Of a stretch of 64,000 nucleotides of DNA, positions 31,037 through 42,329 are shown in pieces (the stretch's first letter is position 1; each line of letters starts with the position of its first letter). Source of the stretch: Trifolium pratense (taxonomy: Eukaryota > Streptophyta > Magnoliopsida > Fabales > Fabaceae); contig NC_060061.1 of NCBI RefSeq assembly GCF_020283565.1, forward strand, positions 23,845,362 to 23,909,361, in the 5' to 3' direction. Both the position numbers and the translations under genes were made by a program. The notes under the pieces were generated by a model. The model saw nothing but the letters and a program-made list of their open reading frames with translations, was not told the origin of the DNA and did no database searches.

Positions 31037-31160
31037 CTATGACCTAAAATAGACAATTGTAAGTAGTTTAGAAAAGCTTATTCAAAAAGTAACTTAGAAA
31101 TGCAATGCGCATAGCTTAGAAAATATGCTTTAAACCATACTTTGGTTTACAAGTCGTATG
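31037..31160. repeat. 124-bp repeat, copy 2 (inside amidase relic)
   Basis: Direct copy of 23770-23893. Its right edge (CGTATG) abuts the amidase-coding remnant exactly. Confidence 0.9.
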
Positions 31161-31249
31161 GACAGTGATTGCAGGATAGCCTCCAATTGCCAACATTGGA
31201 GAAGCATCGGCGCCTACTAGCCTATGGTCAACTATCTCAAAATTGCTAG

Positions 31250-31280
<31 letters not shown>

Positions 31281-31457
31281 CTCAAAATTGTTAGTCGGTG
31301 TTGAGAATAATGTCTAAATATCTTTTTTGGAGATTTTAGATCTAAATATAGTTTATCTTTTTTGTATAGGAGTCATATTTATTAGGGTTTAAGATTTATA
31401 TTTTTGTTTAGAATTTTAGGTTTTTTATTTAAAATATATGATTTATTTTTTATGTTG

Positions 31458-31458
<1 letters not shown>

Positions 31459-31542
<84 letters not shown>
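31459..31542. repeat. Compound microsatellite (TA)n(GA)n
   Basis: About 28 TA units followed directly by about 14 GA units. Confidence 0.97.
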
Positions 31543-31545
<3 letters not shown>

Positions 31546-31987
31546 GCAGTTGTGAATAATATATGAGAAAGAAAAACAAAAACATGAGAGTATTCTCCAT
31601 GTAAAAATATATTTTCTTCTAAAATATATCCCACCAAATTCCGCAATACCAACAACACAAAAAAAAAAATCACATCAGTGGCATTAGAGCAAAGTTCGCA
31701 TTCGAACCTGTGGATATGTAAGAAGAAGGAGAAGATGATGAAGACGTCGAAGAAAAAGAACAAATTTACAAAAACTCATAACCAAAAATCATAACCACAA
31801 CTACATCTTTATGTGTTACATGGAATATGCACATGTAATAACTCATAACAAAAACCAAAATCAAAATCAATTCGTGAAAAACATGAATTATGCACATGTA
31901 TTATATAACCCATAACCAACACGAATACATGAAAATTATGTTCACGTATCATATAAAGATGTAGAGAACAACAATAATAACAACAAA

Positions 31988-32150
31988 AATCAACATGAAT
32001 CTCAGACTGTATACAACACGAAGATATTCGATCAGGGAGAAGTGTTAAACAAAAACAACAACAAAGAATGTGAATGAACAATAACAAGAAAATCAACATG
32101 AATCTCAGATTGAATACAACACAAAGATATTCAGTCGAGGAGGAGTGTTG
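31988..32150. repeat. Tandem duplication, period about 102 bp
   Basis: AAAATCAACATGAATCTCAG, then ATACAACAC-AAGATATTC and a GGAG-AGTGTT tail, occurs twice with scattered substitutions. Confidence 0.7.
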
Positions 32151-32889
32151 AGAAAATTATCCAGCACTATTGCACCTCTTAATCTTCAATTTGCAAATTA
32201 AAAATAGTCACCACCACTACAGTGTACGTCATAGTGATAAGTATGACACCATCCCTGCTAGTGAATCCAACAGTGGGCTTGTTCCCCACTACTGAGTTGT
32301 GATCTGCTTGACAGATAATAGAGCATCATTTCCCGTCCCCAAAGAAATTGCAATCATGTTTGTTGCTACTAAAATGGCATATTCCAAATCTATAGACTCT
32401 AATTTTGGACTCCACATAAGCAGCATTCTGCATAAACACCCATATTTAGTAATAATACTTCAAATTAAATCAACCAATTTCAAAGGTAGCCTATATTACA
32501 ATTGTCGTATATATTGCGACAATCTTCTATTCCATTCTATTTTATCATGAACTTTATAGCCGATGTAATTAAATTCTAAATCTTCCACTTCTTCTTTTTT
32601 TTTTTTTTTTGATACACCACTTCTTCTTTACTATATGTAGCGACGACACATGACCACTGACATTAAATTATTACTTTCAATGTTAATGTTGTATTTGATG
32701 TTGTATGTGTAAGTGTCAAACTTGATAGTATGGTGATATAATTTTCATAGAGGTCCGTAGAAAAGTAGAGGTTCGTAGACTGACAGAAGAGCAAGTCTAG
32801 AAGTGGGACTTTTTCAAATACAAATGGAATCCGGCCTTAGAATCTTTCTTTTTTAAAAAAATTTAGTATCCGGCCTTAGAATCGACTAA

Positions 32890-33100
32890 GGATTCGTTTG
32901 GTTCAATTTTTTTTAGGCTTATGCAAACAGCTTATGCAATATAAATTAAGTTTTATGCTATTTTATAAGTTCACACTAGTGAAAATTGTAATTTTATAAG
33001 TTATTTTATCATAAACTATCTTGATAAACTTAAAATAATATATAAAAATTGCATAAGCTGTTTGCATAAGCTCTAAAAAAAAGTTGGGGCAAACGAGCCA
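32890..33100. mobile_element. Tourist/PIF-type MITE (211 bp)
   Basis: TIRs GGATTCGTTTGG...and...CAAACGAGCC, with inner arms GCTTATGCAAACAGCTTATG pairing with CATAAGCTGTTTGCATAAGC. TAA flanks both ends (32887-32889, 33101-33103). Confidence 0.78.
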
Positions 33101-33103
33101 TAA

Positions 33104-34237
33104 GTGGTTGATTGTATATGAGCAAGATAATGAGCGGGAGGTGGAGGATGGTAGGTGGAATATTCGTATATTTTTGGTTGTTATTGTTAACATCAATTCT
33201 TTTTCATGTGAACCGGTCCATCTCGATTGGTTTCTATTTTATAATTTTTTTATAAATAAAAATTACGTTAACAATAATGATCTTATGCATGTTCTTTGAT
33301 GATGATGGTTGATATCATTATATTAATCGATAAGAGACTTTTTATATTTCTTGCATGGTACCACTTATATATTATCAAGGAGGACTTTTTTTTCTACCAT
33401 CTGTATCTTGTTCATTAGATTAAGTAGGTCCATGAATCATAAGATGTACAATCTTTACTAGATAATATTAATTTTTTAAACGAGTTAGACGGGATGAGCC
33501 AACTTAAGACACTAAACCTAAAACTTTGGCGTAGCCCGTCAAAAGTCGCGGGCTAAACAGGCTCGTCCGACGGGTCCGTTCCGTTTTGTCACACTACTCA
33601 TCTCAATGTCAAACAAACATCTATTACTAATATATTAAAATCGATTACCACCAAAGTTACTAATTTATTATTAATTTCACTAAAAAAAAAATTAAAAAAA
33701 AATATAAAGAATATATAAGATAAATACAAAAAAATATAGAAAGTATATAAGTTAAAAACCAAAAAAAAATGATATATCCCTATAAAAAAAATGATATGCT
33801 TAAAAATAAAAACAAAACAGATTATAAATTGAAACAAAACAGAACAATTTATATGCTTAAAAATAGGAATAAAAAAATTATAGAAAAAACTAAAAATAGG
33901 AATAAAAAATTATAGAAAAAATAAGATGAATATGCATAAAAATAGGAATATAGAAATAGAAACGTAAACAAATATTTATATATAAAAAAACATAAACAAT
34001 ATTTTTCACCCGTAAAATAAACAATATTTTTCATTAAAAAAACATAAACAATACTATTACGAAATTTACTACTAAAAAATATTACTAATAATATACTAAA
34101 GTTATTGTAAAAAATATAATAATAAATTTATTAATAAAAAGTTTAATAAAATTAATTACTATCAAATTTACTAAATTACCCTAAATATTCCTAATCAAAT
34201 TTTTAATTTTTTTATTAAAAAATATACACGGGACCAT
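33104..34237. other. Very AT-rich intergenic DNA
   Basis: No gene. Around 33480-33600 there is a GC-richer patch (GACGGG...CGACGGGTCCGTTCC) typical of a transposon end, with no mate recognised. The rest is A/T runs. Confidence 0.4.
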
Positions 34238-34242
34238 TATTT

Positions 34243-36973
34243 TGTTGAGGGTAATTCATTGTAACCAATGTTGGTTACTTGTAACACAAGTAAAATAGTT
34301 AGTTAGGTGATTTTATGTGATGAGTTGTGTGTTTGTTAGTTTTTCTGTTATGTTAGTTACTTGATCTTAGGGAGTTAGATATGGGTAGTTACTAGTTTGT
34401 TAGTAACTTAACCTGTAAGCAACACATTATAAATAATGGTGTAAAGTGACATTGTGATATAGTGAGATCAATAACAATAACTTCTTTCTCTCTTAATTCT
34501 CTCTCAATTATGTGTGTATGTTCTTGCTTTAATTAAGTTCCAACAATGGCATCAGAGCAATTGGCTATTGATCTATGGGGTTTCAATAATGGCTTCCGCA
34601 AAAGAGATTACTTTTCAATCAAAGAATTGAGAAGTGGGTGGTGAGGAGGATGCAAGAAATCTTTGGTTTCTGGAGAGTGCTGGAAATGGTGCAAAGAGGT
34701 ATCCAAGAAGAGGAAGATAGCGCTTCCTGCAAGAAATCCGAGAAAAGATGAATTTTCAAAGGAGTTCTTCTACCAAAAGTGCAAAAGAAGCGTCAAAATA
34801 TTCAAACAAATATCACAGTGGAGCCAAAGAAGAAAGGTGCTGCTTGGCGAAAAGGAAAGTGAATTGCTTACAACAGTGGTATCGAGCACAACACACAGAG
34901 AGAGATTTTTAGAAAGTGAGTCTTGATGATGAAGTGATTCTGAATGTTGAGGTAAAAAATGTTTAATTCTTTTTTCTTTTTTTTTTTTGGATAAGCAAAT
35001 GTTTAATTCTTTGTTATGTGCTCGTGTTTATTCTTGCAAAGAATTGTAAGAATTTGAAGAAGATTTCAGTTATGTCGTAATTATTCGGTGTTAAGTGTGT
35101 TCATGCTGTCGTAGATTACAACAACATTATCAATAAAATTTCTGTTAAGATGAGGCTGTTGGAACAAAATTGAAATTTAAATGTTCCCCCTGAGCTTATT
35201 AAAGTTTTGATGATAACAAAGTATTAAATGTACAATTGGAGATACTAAAAATTTATTTTAAGTGTGCAGAACTAAATTAAAGATAAGTTCTGAAGAAAGG
35301 CCAGAAGATGAACGCTCAGAGGTTCATAATGATTCAGAGGATATCAACGTCAGAAGTTATGTCTATCAGAGGTTGAGAACCTCAGGACTTGATAATTCAG
35401 AAGTTAGCAAAACTCTGAATTGATCTTGGTTTCTGTGAAGAATTGTTCATGAAGGTCAACACTTTTACCAATGAATAAAACGACCTCTCAAGTAGATCAG
35501 AACAGCATCTTACATTATTCCTAGTCTCTAGGAGAGAACGTGACTTGTCTGGTCTCTTAGCTTAAAATGGAAAGTCCTCTCTGCATCAGGTCAAAGTTAC
35601 TGAAACTCTTACTCAGTTTTGGATTACATCCAAACTGTATCAAGACATATGCAAGAAGACAAGCTTATCTTCATCAACGGTTATATGCAACGTCTATTTC
35701 TCTCAATGATATAAATAATAGATGAAGTGGATTGCATAATAACAACATACGCTCGAACAAGCTATCATCTCACAATTCAAGAATACAAACACTCATCCTC
35801 TGAACCGGGAATTCTATTCTTACTCAAAATACTTTGAAGTCTTTGTGTACTCATTGTATTTTATCATTAAGGTTCTTTAAGTGAATTTTATTACTTTCAA
35901 CAAACTTTATTTTCGTTCTTAAGTTTGAGAAGTCTCTTGCTGAGTGCTTGAGCATTGTGTAGAAGTCTCTTGTTGTGTGCTTGAGCAATTGTAATCTTGT
36001 GTGATGATAGTGAAATCTCTTGGAAGTGCAAGGGGACTGGACTACTCTTGTTTTGTTGAGAGGAACCACTATGCAATGAAGAGAAGGCTGTTCAACAGAA
36101 TAAAACTTGTGACGGTGGAAAATTTGAATTTTGAGTTGGTCGAGATTTGAGAAGATTCAAGTTAGTGATGGAGCCTTGTTGGTGTAAAAAAGTGTTTCAA
36201 ATTGAAAACTTTGCATCTTGTGATTGTGTGTTCATAGGGGGGTCTTTGATCCAACAATTGGTGAGTGTCCAGAAGTTAGAATTGTTGTTGAGCAGTGCAA
36301 GATGATAAAAAGACTTCATATTGATGGGTTGAGTCTAACAAAATTAGTGAAGATTTTGTTACAAAAGGTGTACTAATTTGCAAGATACTGTGTTGCTGCT
36401 AAGAATGCTACAATATAACACAGAGTTTGGGAGCAATTGATGCATACTGTCAGGATTTGGAATGGTTAGCTCTTTGTGGGACTGGTACATAGTCAATGAT
36501 GCTGGTGGTGAGTGCATTGTTGACTAAGTGTAGTGCTGGTGGTGGCAAGAAAGTGTGCTTTAAAGGGCTGTCATGTGTCTAGTGTTTGGTTCGCAACATT
36601 TTGTTTTTTGAGTATTGTAATTTGGCTAAACCAAAGTGTAGAGACATTGGCAACAATTAATTAGGTGGTGTGTTGAGGGTAATTCATTGTAACCAATGTT
36701 GGTTACTTGTAACACAAGTAAAAGAGTTAGTTAGGTGATTTTATGTGATGAGTTGTGTGTTTGTTAGTTTTTCTGTTATGTTAGTTACTTGATCTTAGGG
36801 AGTTAGTTAGGGGTAGTTACTAGTTTGCTAGTAACTTAACCTGTAAGCAACACATTATAAATAGTGGTGTAAAATGACATTATGATATAGTGAGATCAAT
36901 AACAATAACTTCTTTCTCTCTTAATTCTCTCTCAACTATGTGTGTATGTTCTTGCTTTAATTAAGTTCCAACA
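34243..36973 (+). mobile_element. Non-coding LTR retrotransposon (2.7 kb)
   Basis: Two 303-bp LTRs (34243-34545, 36671-36973), TGTTGAGGG...TTCCAACA, with about 8 differences. Exact target duplication TATTT at 34238-34242 and 36974-36978. Primer-binding site TGGCATCAGAGC at 34547-34558, one base after the LTR. The 2.1-kb interior has no gag or pol, so mobility must have come from a helper element. It contains a further insertion at 35161-36093. Confidence 0.93.
35161..36093. mobile_element. LTR-like insertion inside the 2.7-kb element
   Basis: Sequence starting GTTGGAACAAAATTGAAATT and continuing GTTCCCCCTGAGCTTATTAA resembles LTRs of large Copia (SIRE/Maximus-like) elements. It is flanked by AGGCTGTT on both sides (35153-35160, 36086-36093), and removing it gives continuous host-element sequence. 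The 3' end is not a recognisable CA, so exact boundaries are uncertain. Solo-LTR state is an inference. Confidence 0.5.
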
Positions 36974-37360
36974 TATTTGTCACTGATACATAAAAAATTG
37001 GATAAATATTTTTCATTTATAATTTATTCATTTAATAAGTTTTACTAGAAATAACACAATACTTTCACTTATTTTTTAACAATATTATATAACAAAATAT
37101 TAAGTATTTTATTCTAAATAAATTTTTACCTTAATATAATGATAAACTTAAATATCAAATAAAAGTCAATAGACTCGTGCGAATGCACGGATCTTTTAAC
37201 TAGTTTCTATTAAAAATAGCAAAAAAATTATGAATAGTAAATTAATTCTGGTAGTATTTTTTTTCTTCCGTGAAGTTAATTCTGGTAGTATTACTAATCA
37301 ATTTCCATTTTATGAAATTGTATTAATGGATAGTACTAAAATAGCGTGTGAAAAGAATAT

Positions 37361-38123
37361 TGCTTAATTAATTGCAATTTTGTTCTCCCAAGTTTTACAA
37401 TTGTGCGATTTTAACCCCCTAAGTTTGACAACTATGTGATTTTGGCCTCCCAAGTTTCAATTGTGCGATTTTGACCCCCAAGTTTACACCATTTTGCATT
37501 TGCTAGTCCCCGTTAACTTTTTTAACTAAAAATTTCTCATGAGACATTTTAAAATTAAAAAAATAAAATAAAATAGTTTGAAAATTGAAAAAATTTCTAT
37601 TAATTTTTTTTAATAAAAGGTTGAATAATTGTTTTTAAAAAACAAAAACAGTTTACAAAGTTTTAAAAATTAATTAAAAATTAGTTCATAAAAAACTAAT
37701 TATTTTAAATTATTTTAAAAACTTTATAAACCTCTTTTCTTAAAAAATAATTATTCAACCTTTTATTAAAAAAATTAATACACTTTTTTTAAAAATTTTA
37801 AAACATATTTTAAATTTTAATTTGTTATAAAAATATACTTTATTTAAAAAATTTGACAAACTGTTTCTTGGAAAAACAATAATGATTAAACCTTTTAAAA
37901 ATTAATACGATTTTTTCTTTTTAAAACTTTTTTTATAAAAAAAATACCACATAAGCAATTTTTAGTCAAAAAGTCAATGAGGGGCTAGCAAATGCAAAGG
38001 GGGTTAAACTTGGGGGGCCAAAATCACACAATTGAAACTTGGGGGTCAAGATCGCACAATTGTCAGACTTAGGAGGTTAAAATCACAAAATTGAAACTTG
38101 AGGGGCCAAAACTGCAATTAGCC
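37361..38123. mobile_element. Non-autonomous Mutator-like element (763 bp)
   Basis: Terminal arms of about 130 bp made of degenerate units CCCAAGTTT-CAATTGTGCGATTTT, inverted at the other end. Exact 9-bp duplication AAAGAATAT at 37352-37360 and 38124-38132. The AT-rich interior has its own secondary inverted repeats (GGTTGAATAATTGTTTTTAA). No transposase. Confidence 0.88.
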
Positions 38124-38511
38124 AAAGAATATCAACAAACCATCAAAACAAAAAAAAAACAAAAAAAATAGCGTGTGTCATTAAATTCTCGTTTTTTTTA
38201 ATCAAACAAACTTAATTTATTTCATTAACTACTAGTCATTACCACTTTTTCTCTTCTTTTTGATCTACGGGTGAGGGGTGTTTTAGGGTTAATTTAGTCT
38301 TAAAATCACCCCTCCAAATCGTTTTTCTTTCTATTTTAATTAAATAAGTTTGATTTCCACACATATTTAGTTTTTTTTGTTTGTTTTTGTGATTTCGTCA
38401 CGTTTGTTTTTATTTTCCCGTCTTACTGCGGAGTATTGTTGTTCCGTCTTAGTGCGGAGTATTGTTGTCTCGTCTTGGTGCGATGTTCATTTGTTTCAGG
38501 TTGAAGATTTA

Positions 38512-38885
38512 GGCTCTGTTTTGTAACACAAATAAGCTAGCTTATAGCTTATTATATGAGCTTATAAGCTTGTTTCAAAAATTTAGAGGTGTTTGGTAAC
38601 AAGCTTTTTGTACTAGCTTATAGCTTTTTTTCAGATGCTATTTCAAGTAACATTTGAGCTTATAGCTTATAGCTTTTTACACTTATTCCATTTTTACCCT
38701 TTAATTTAATAACTACCCACTCTAAAAAATAAACTACCCACTATCAATTATGTAATTTTATATTTAATAACTACTTTAAAAGCTAATTTTACCAAACACT
38801 TTAATTTCAATAAGCTAGCTTTTCAGCTATCAGCTAGCTTATCAGCTATCAGCTAGCTTATAGCTTATTTTTACCAAACAGACCC
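38512..38885. mobile_element. Tourist/PIF-type MITE (374 bp)
   Basis: Ends GGCTCTGTTTTGTAAC and TTTACCAAACAGACCC, with repeated AGCTTATAGCTTAT/AGCTAGCTTAT motifs. TTA target duplications at 38509-38511 and 38886-38888. Confidence 0.85.
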
Positions 38886-38904
38886 TTAGTTTGATCCAAT
38901 CAAT

Positions 38905-39698
38905 GATTTTTGGGCCAGGGCAAGCAGGGCCCGAGCCCAGGGCCCCCAAAAAACTGGGGCTCAATTTTTTTTTGGGTCCATCATGTTAAATTTAATTGGT
39001 TAAGTATTTGTGCTGAGATTTTGTTTACATGAATTAATGATAGCTCAGTTGGTTAGTGTGTAATTCCTAGCTTACTTGGAAGCAGGTGGGATTGGGTTCG
39101 ATTCCTAGTTTTGGCAATTTTTTGTTTGTTTTATTTAAATAGATCAACTTTCAACAAATCACAATCAATATCACCATAAAAATTATAAATCAAACTAATT
39201 CAAAAATTATTTCTTTTTACAAAATGATGATTTTTTCTATAAATAAAATAACGTTATAACTCATAAATAACTTTACTACTTTATCTATATAAAAAAAAAA
39301 AAAACCACATTTTGTTATTTCTTTGAAAAATTTCTATGAAAATAAAGAATTAATTTATAAAATTAAATTATAATTTTTATGAAAAAACACTATCAATTTT
39401 TTTTTTAGATCATCAAAACACTGTCAATTTTTTTTAGATCATCAAGACACTATCAATTTTGTTATTTATTTTATTTGTTGTGTAAATGTTAATTTTATTT
39501 ATTAATAATCAATTTCAATGTTGCGAAATATGACCTTTTTTTTATGTCAGTTACACATAAAAATAACTATTTTTGATGTTATTAACATTATTTACAATTT
39601 AAACAAATGATATTCTTTTTATAAAAAAATTGCATTTTTTATTAGGGGTCCATTTTTATTATTTGCCCTGGACCTCCAAAATCTCAGAGCCGGCACTG
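38905..39698. mobile_element. Inverted-repeat element relic with tRNA-like insert
   Basis: The left part GGGCCAGGGCAAGCAGGGCC...GGGCCCCC and the right end TTTGCCCTGGACCTCC...GAGCCGGCACTG pair loosely. The interior is AT-rich. Left boundary approximate; no target duplication resolved. Confidence 0.45.
39040..39106 (+). other. tRNA-like Pol III boxes (SINE head or tRNA relic)
   Basis: A-box TAGCTCAGTTGG (39041-39052) and B-box GGTTCGATTCC (39095-39105) match the internal Pol III promoter consensus, 54 bp apart. An acceptor stem cannot be formed and the T-stem is weak, so it is not a functional tRNA. Confidence 0.5.
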
Positions 39699-39941
39699 GA
39701 TCCGAAGGCATCGATGTTCCAGACACTTCGATATAGTCAAATATGTAGGCTTATGCAACATGTTGTTTTATGCTATCAACACGGATGTTGTAAGTTTGTT
39801 CGCAGATTCATCCTTTTTGTTTTTAGATATTTTGAATTTGCATTGCATTGATGTACTCTTCTCAATTTGAATGAATGGATATCTTTTATTTAGTAAAAAA
39901 AGAACTACTAAATGTCAATACATAATGAAATAATCTCAAAT

Positions 39942-40280
39942 CTATAGAAATTGGAAACTAGCCTGAGAATTGACCACCTTAGCAAGAGTATGAGCAACCG
40001 AATTTGCTTGTCTCCTAACAAACTTAACCTCAAAGTTTAGAAAAGACGACATATAAATAACAATATGTTGATCCAATCCTCTATATCTAGCTTCTTTCAT
40101 GGTTAAAAGTAAAGTCCATGTTTCTCTCTCTAAAGTTGAAACCACATACTATTATCATTGTGTCATGTAAGCCATGAACTGACCATTACTATCATGAACA
40201 CATAATCCTAATGAGGTTGTCCTTAAACTAATAAGGAAAACAACATCAACTTTATATTTTGCTCAACCTAGATCTGATTT
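39942..40280 (-). pseudogene. RNase H-like (LINE-derived) relic
   Basis: Minus strand: LGLCVHDSNGQFMAY (near 40160-40205), then ETWTLLLTMKEARYRGLD and VKFVRRQANSVAHTLAK, the usual C-terminal part of plant RVT_3 RNase H domains. Stops and shifts separate the parts. Confidence 0.65.
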
Positions 40281-40700
40281 TCCCACCGTAACAAACTTGG
40301 TTCTTCAACAATACCCAGACTGTTGTGTTGGACTTGATGAACCAAATACCAACTATATTCCAAGTATCGAAGGTCTGTCTTCCGAATTGTTTTAATTTCT
40401 ATTAATAGTTTTTTTTTTAAATTCCCTTATTGGCAATTTCCGTGCTAAACTTACCTTTTCTCCAGCAATCAAAACAAACCTAGTGCGGCGGCAGAAGAAA
40501 GAAGTAGGATCCCGAATTGGTTTTATTTCTATTAATAGTGTTTTTTATTTTTATTCCCTTATTGGCAATTTCCGTGCTAAACTTATCTGTCCTCCAGCAA
40601 TCAAAACAAACCTAACAAAATTTTGTTATTTTGTGTATAAATTCTTTATAAATTTACACCATTACTTTATAAATAAAGAAAATTACAGTTTGATATAAAA

Positions 40701-41036
40701 GGCAAAATTACATTACCAGTCATTTATCTTATTTTTTTGTAACAGTTTTGTCCTTTATCTTTTTTTTGTAACAATTTGGTCCTTTATCTTTTTTTTTTGT
40801 AACACTTTGGTCCTTATCTTATTTATTTATAAAAAATAAAGGACCAAACTGTTACAAATAAAAAAAGATAAAGGACCAAACTGTTAAAAAAAATGGACTA
40901 AAGTGTTACAAATAAAAAAAATAAAGGACTAAAGTGTTACAAATAAAAGATAAAGGACCAAAGTGTTACAAAAAAAAGATAAAGGACCAAAGTGTTACAA
41001 ATAAATAAGATAAAGGACTTGTGGTGTAATTTTGCC
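40701..41036. mobile_element. Palindromic element built of tandem 25-28-bp units
   Basis: Ends GGCAAAATTACA and its inverse TGTAATTTTGCC. The right half contains about six copies of GATAAAGGACCAAAGTGTTACAAATAAA-like units (each given here only in outline) and the left half about three inverted ones. No coding sequence; target duplication ambiguous. Confidence 0.7.
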
Positions 41037-41082
41037 ATAAAAAAATAAACCACAAAGATATCGTATCATCAATTTAATGTTA

Positions 41083-41264
41083 GGACAAAACTTACATGCA
41101 TTTCCATACATGCATTTCTTACTTTTCCACTCACAAAGAGGTGGTTATTTGTGTTTTTTCATTTTGAAAAAATAAAAGAAAATTATTTTTTAATAAAAAA
41201 AACTACCTCTTTGTGAGAGGAAAAGTAAGAAATGCATGTATGGAAATGCATGTAAGTTTTGTCC
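41083..41264. mobile_element. MITE, Mutator-like, copy C (182 bp)
   Basis: Perfect ends GGACAAAACTTACATGCATT and inverse. Exact 9-bp duplication TTAATGTTA at 41074-41082 and 41265-41273. Interior is the reverse complement of copy B. Confidence 0.93.
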
Positions 41265-41273
41265 TTAATGTTA

Positions 41274-42329
41274 TTATTATCCAATTTAATAGCTTCCATA
41301 TATGTCAAAACATTACCGTTTGTCATTAATGTATGATACTCAAAAAGTGATATCACAATTGGAGTAAAATATGTATGAGTTGCATAAATATTATATGGCA
41401 TTGTAGGGACCACTTGTTAGTAATATATGATACCCAAAGTGGTATCACCATTGGAGATGCTCTTATGAGAAGAGAAATAGGATCCCATAGTTTCTGCTAG
41501 GACTCGACAATAAAAATAATATCAAATTTATATTATTTTTAATCATACGGGAAAAATAAATAAGACATTATTATGAGTCTTATGAGAACAATAAACATAA
41601 CTTATAAGCAAAATTTATACACATATAAATATTATTTTAATAAAATGTTCAGTGATAGAGTGAGTCTCCATGGGCGGGGGATAAAATCCCGCCCTCAATC
41701 CCCAAACCTCTATCTGAGGGACTTTTTCCACCAATCCTCATTCATACGGGAAATACTCCGCAATCAGGGATTCCCATGTGACTTATTAAATAATAAGTCA
41801 TACTTAATTATTTAATTATTAGTAATTTACATACCTAATTACATTCCTAATTTGAGAAGTTTTTTTTTTTTGGTACAATCAGAAGAAAAAAAATTCACAT
41901 TCCTAATGTCAGAAAATTGGTTCTAGAATGTTTGGGTATGTTTATAATCTCTAAAAATTGTTTTTAATATAAAATTATTCAAGTTAAAAGCTATGCACAT
42001 TTGTAGAAAATATAAATAAATTACACTTGTTAAAATTGTTTTTCATTAATATAATTTAAAAGGGCATAAACACCATAAATTATTTTTTCTTTTCCTTCTA
42101 TTAAAAATTATTTTCTTCAAAAGCTAATTAAAATAACTATTTTATTTTCAACATAAAAATAAATTTCAAGAAAATGTTTTTTCGAGAATAGCTTACACAT
42201 AGACCTAACTATAATATATAAAATCATTTTCTTAAACTATCAGACTGCTACTTTATCTATTGTCAAAATAAGATTGCTACTCTTAGATATATATGAGAGT
42301 ACTATGACGTGCTTATATAAATTCTTCGG
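41274..42329. other. Intergenic, repeats only
   Basis: A pair of related ATGATAC-C-AAA-TG-TATCACCATTGGAG motifs (about 41330 and 41428), a GC-rich patch near 41668-41700 (CGGGGGATAAAATCCCG) and AT-rich DNA. No gene. Confidence 0.35.

Larger units (their letters stand above)
31301..32160 (+). mobile_element. Badly decayed LTR-retroelement-like block
   Basis: TGTTGAGAATAA at 31301 resembles an LTR start. TGGCATTAGAGC at 31679 resembles an initiator-Met primer-binding site. GAGGAGGAGTGTTGAGAA near 32139 resembles a polypurine tract joined to a second TGTTGAGAA. No coding sequence, and the two putative LTRs are hardly alignable. Weak call. Confidence 0.3.
30915..32390 (-). pseudogene. Amidase-family gene relic, fragmented
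   Basis: Minus-strand fragments in the correct order match plant amidase (amidase-signature family). 32390-32225 gives AISLGTGNDALL and VGNKPTVGFTSRDGVI. 31215-31152 gives GADASPMLAIGGYPAITV. 31015-30915 gives MPYGICFGRLKGTE, LIEIVYDFEQITR, a stop, then KPPP (the usual C-terminus). Between them lie a decayed repeat block with a microsatellite (31230-32160) and the 124-bp repeat (31037-31160), which sits where about eight residues are expected. About 200 codons between the first two blocks are missing. Certainly non-functional. Confidence 0.72.

Noticed and set aside
31382..31763. Open frames rich in Ser-Leu and Tyr-Ile repeats
   Set aside because: They are translations of the (TA)n(GA)n microsatellite.
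34663..34926. 87-codon open frame in the 2.7-kb LTR element as gag
   Set aside because: Basic low-complexity sequence with no gag or zinc-knuckle features and no relation to the primer-binding site frame.
39040..39106. Functional tRNA gene
   Set aside because: Boxes are good but no acceptor stem or normal anticodon arm can be formed.
40701..41036. CRISPR-like array of short repeats
   Set aside because: Repeats are contiguous with no unique spacers and are part of a palindromic eukaryotic element.
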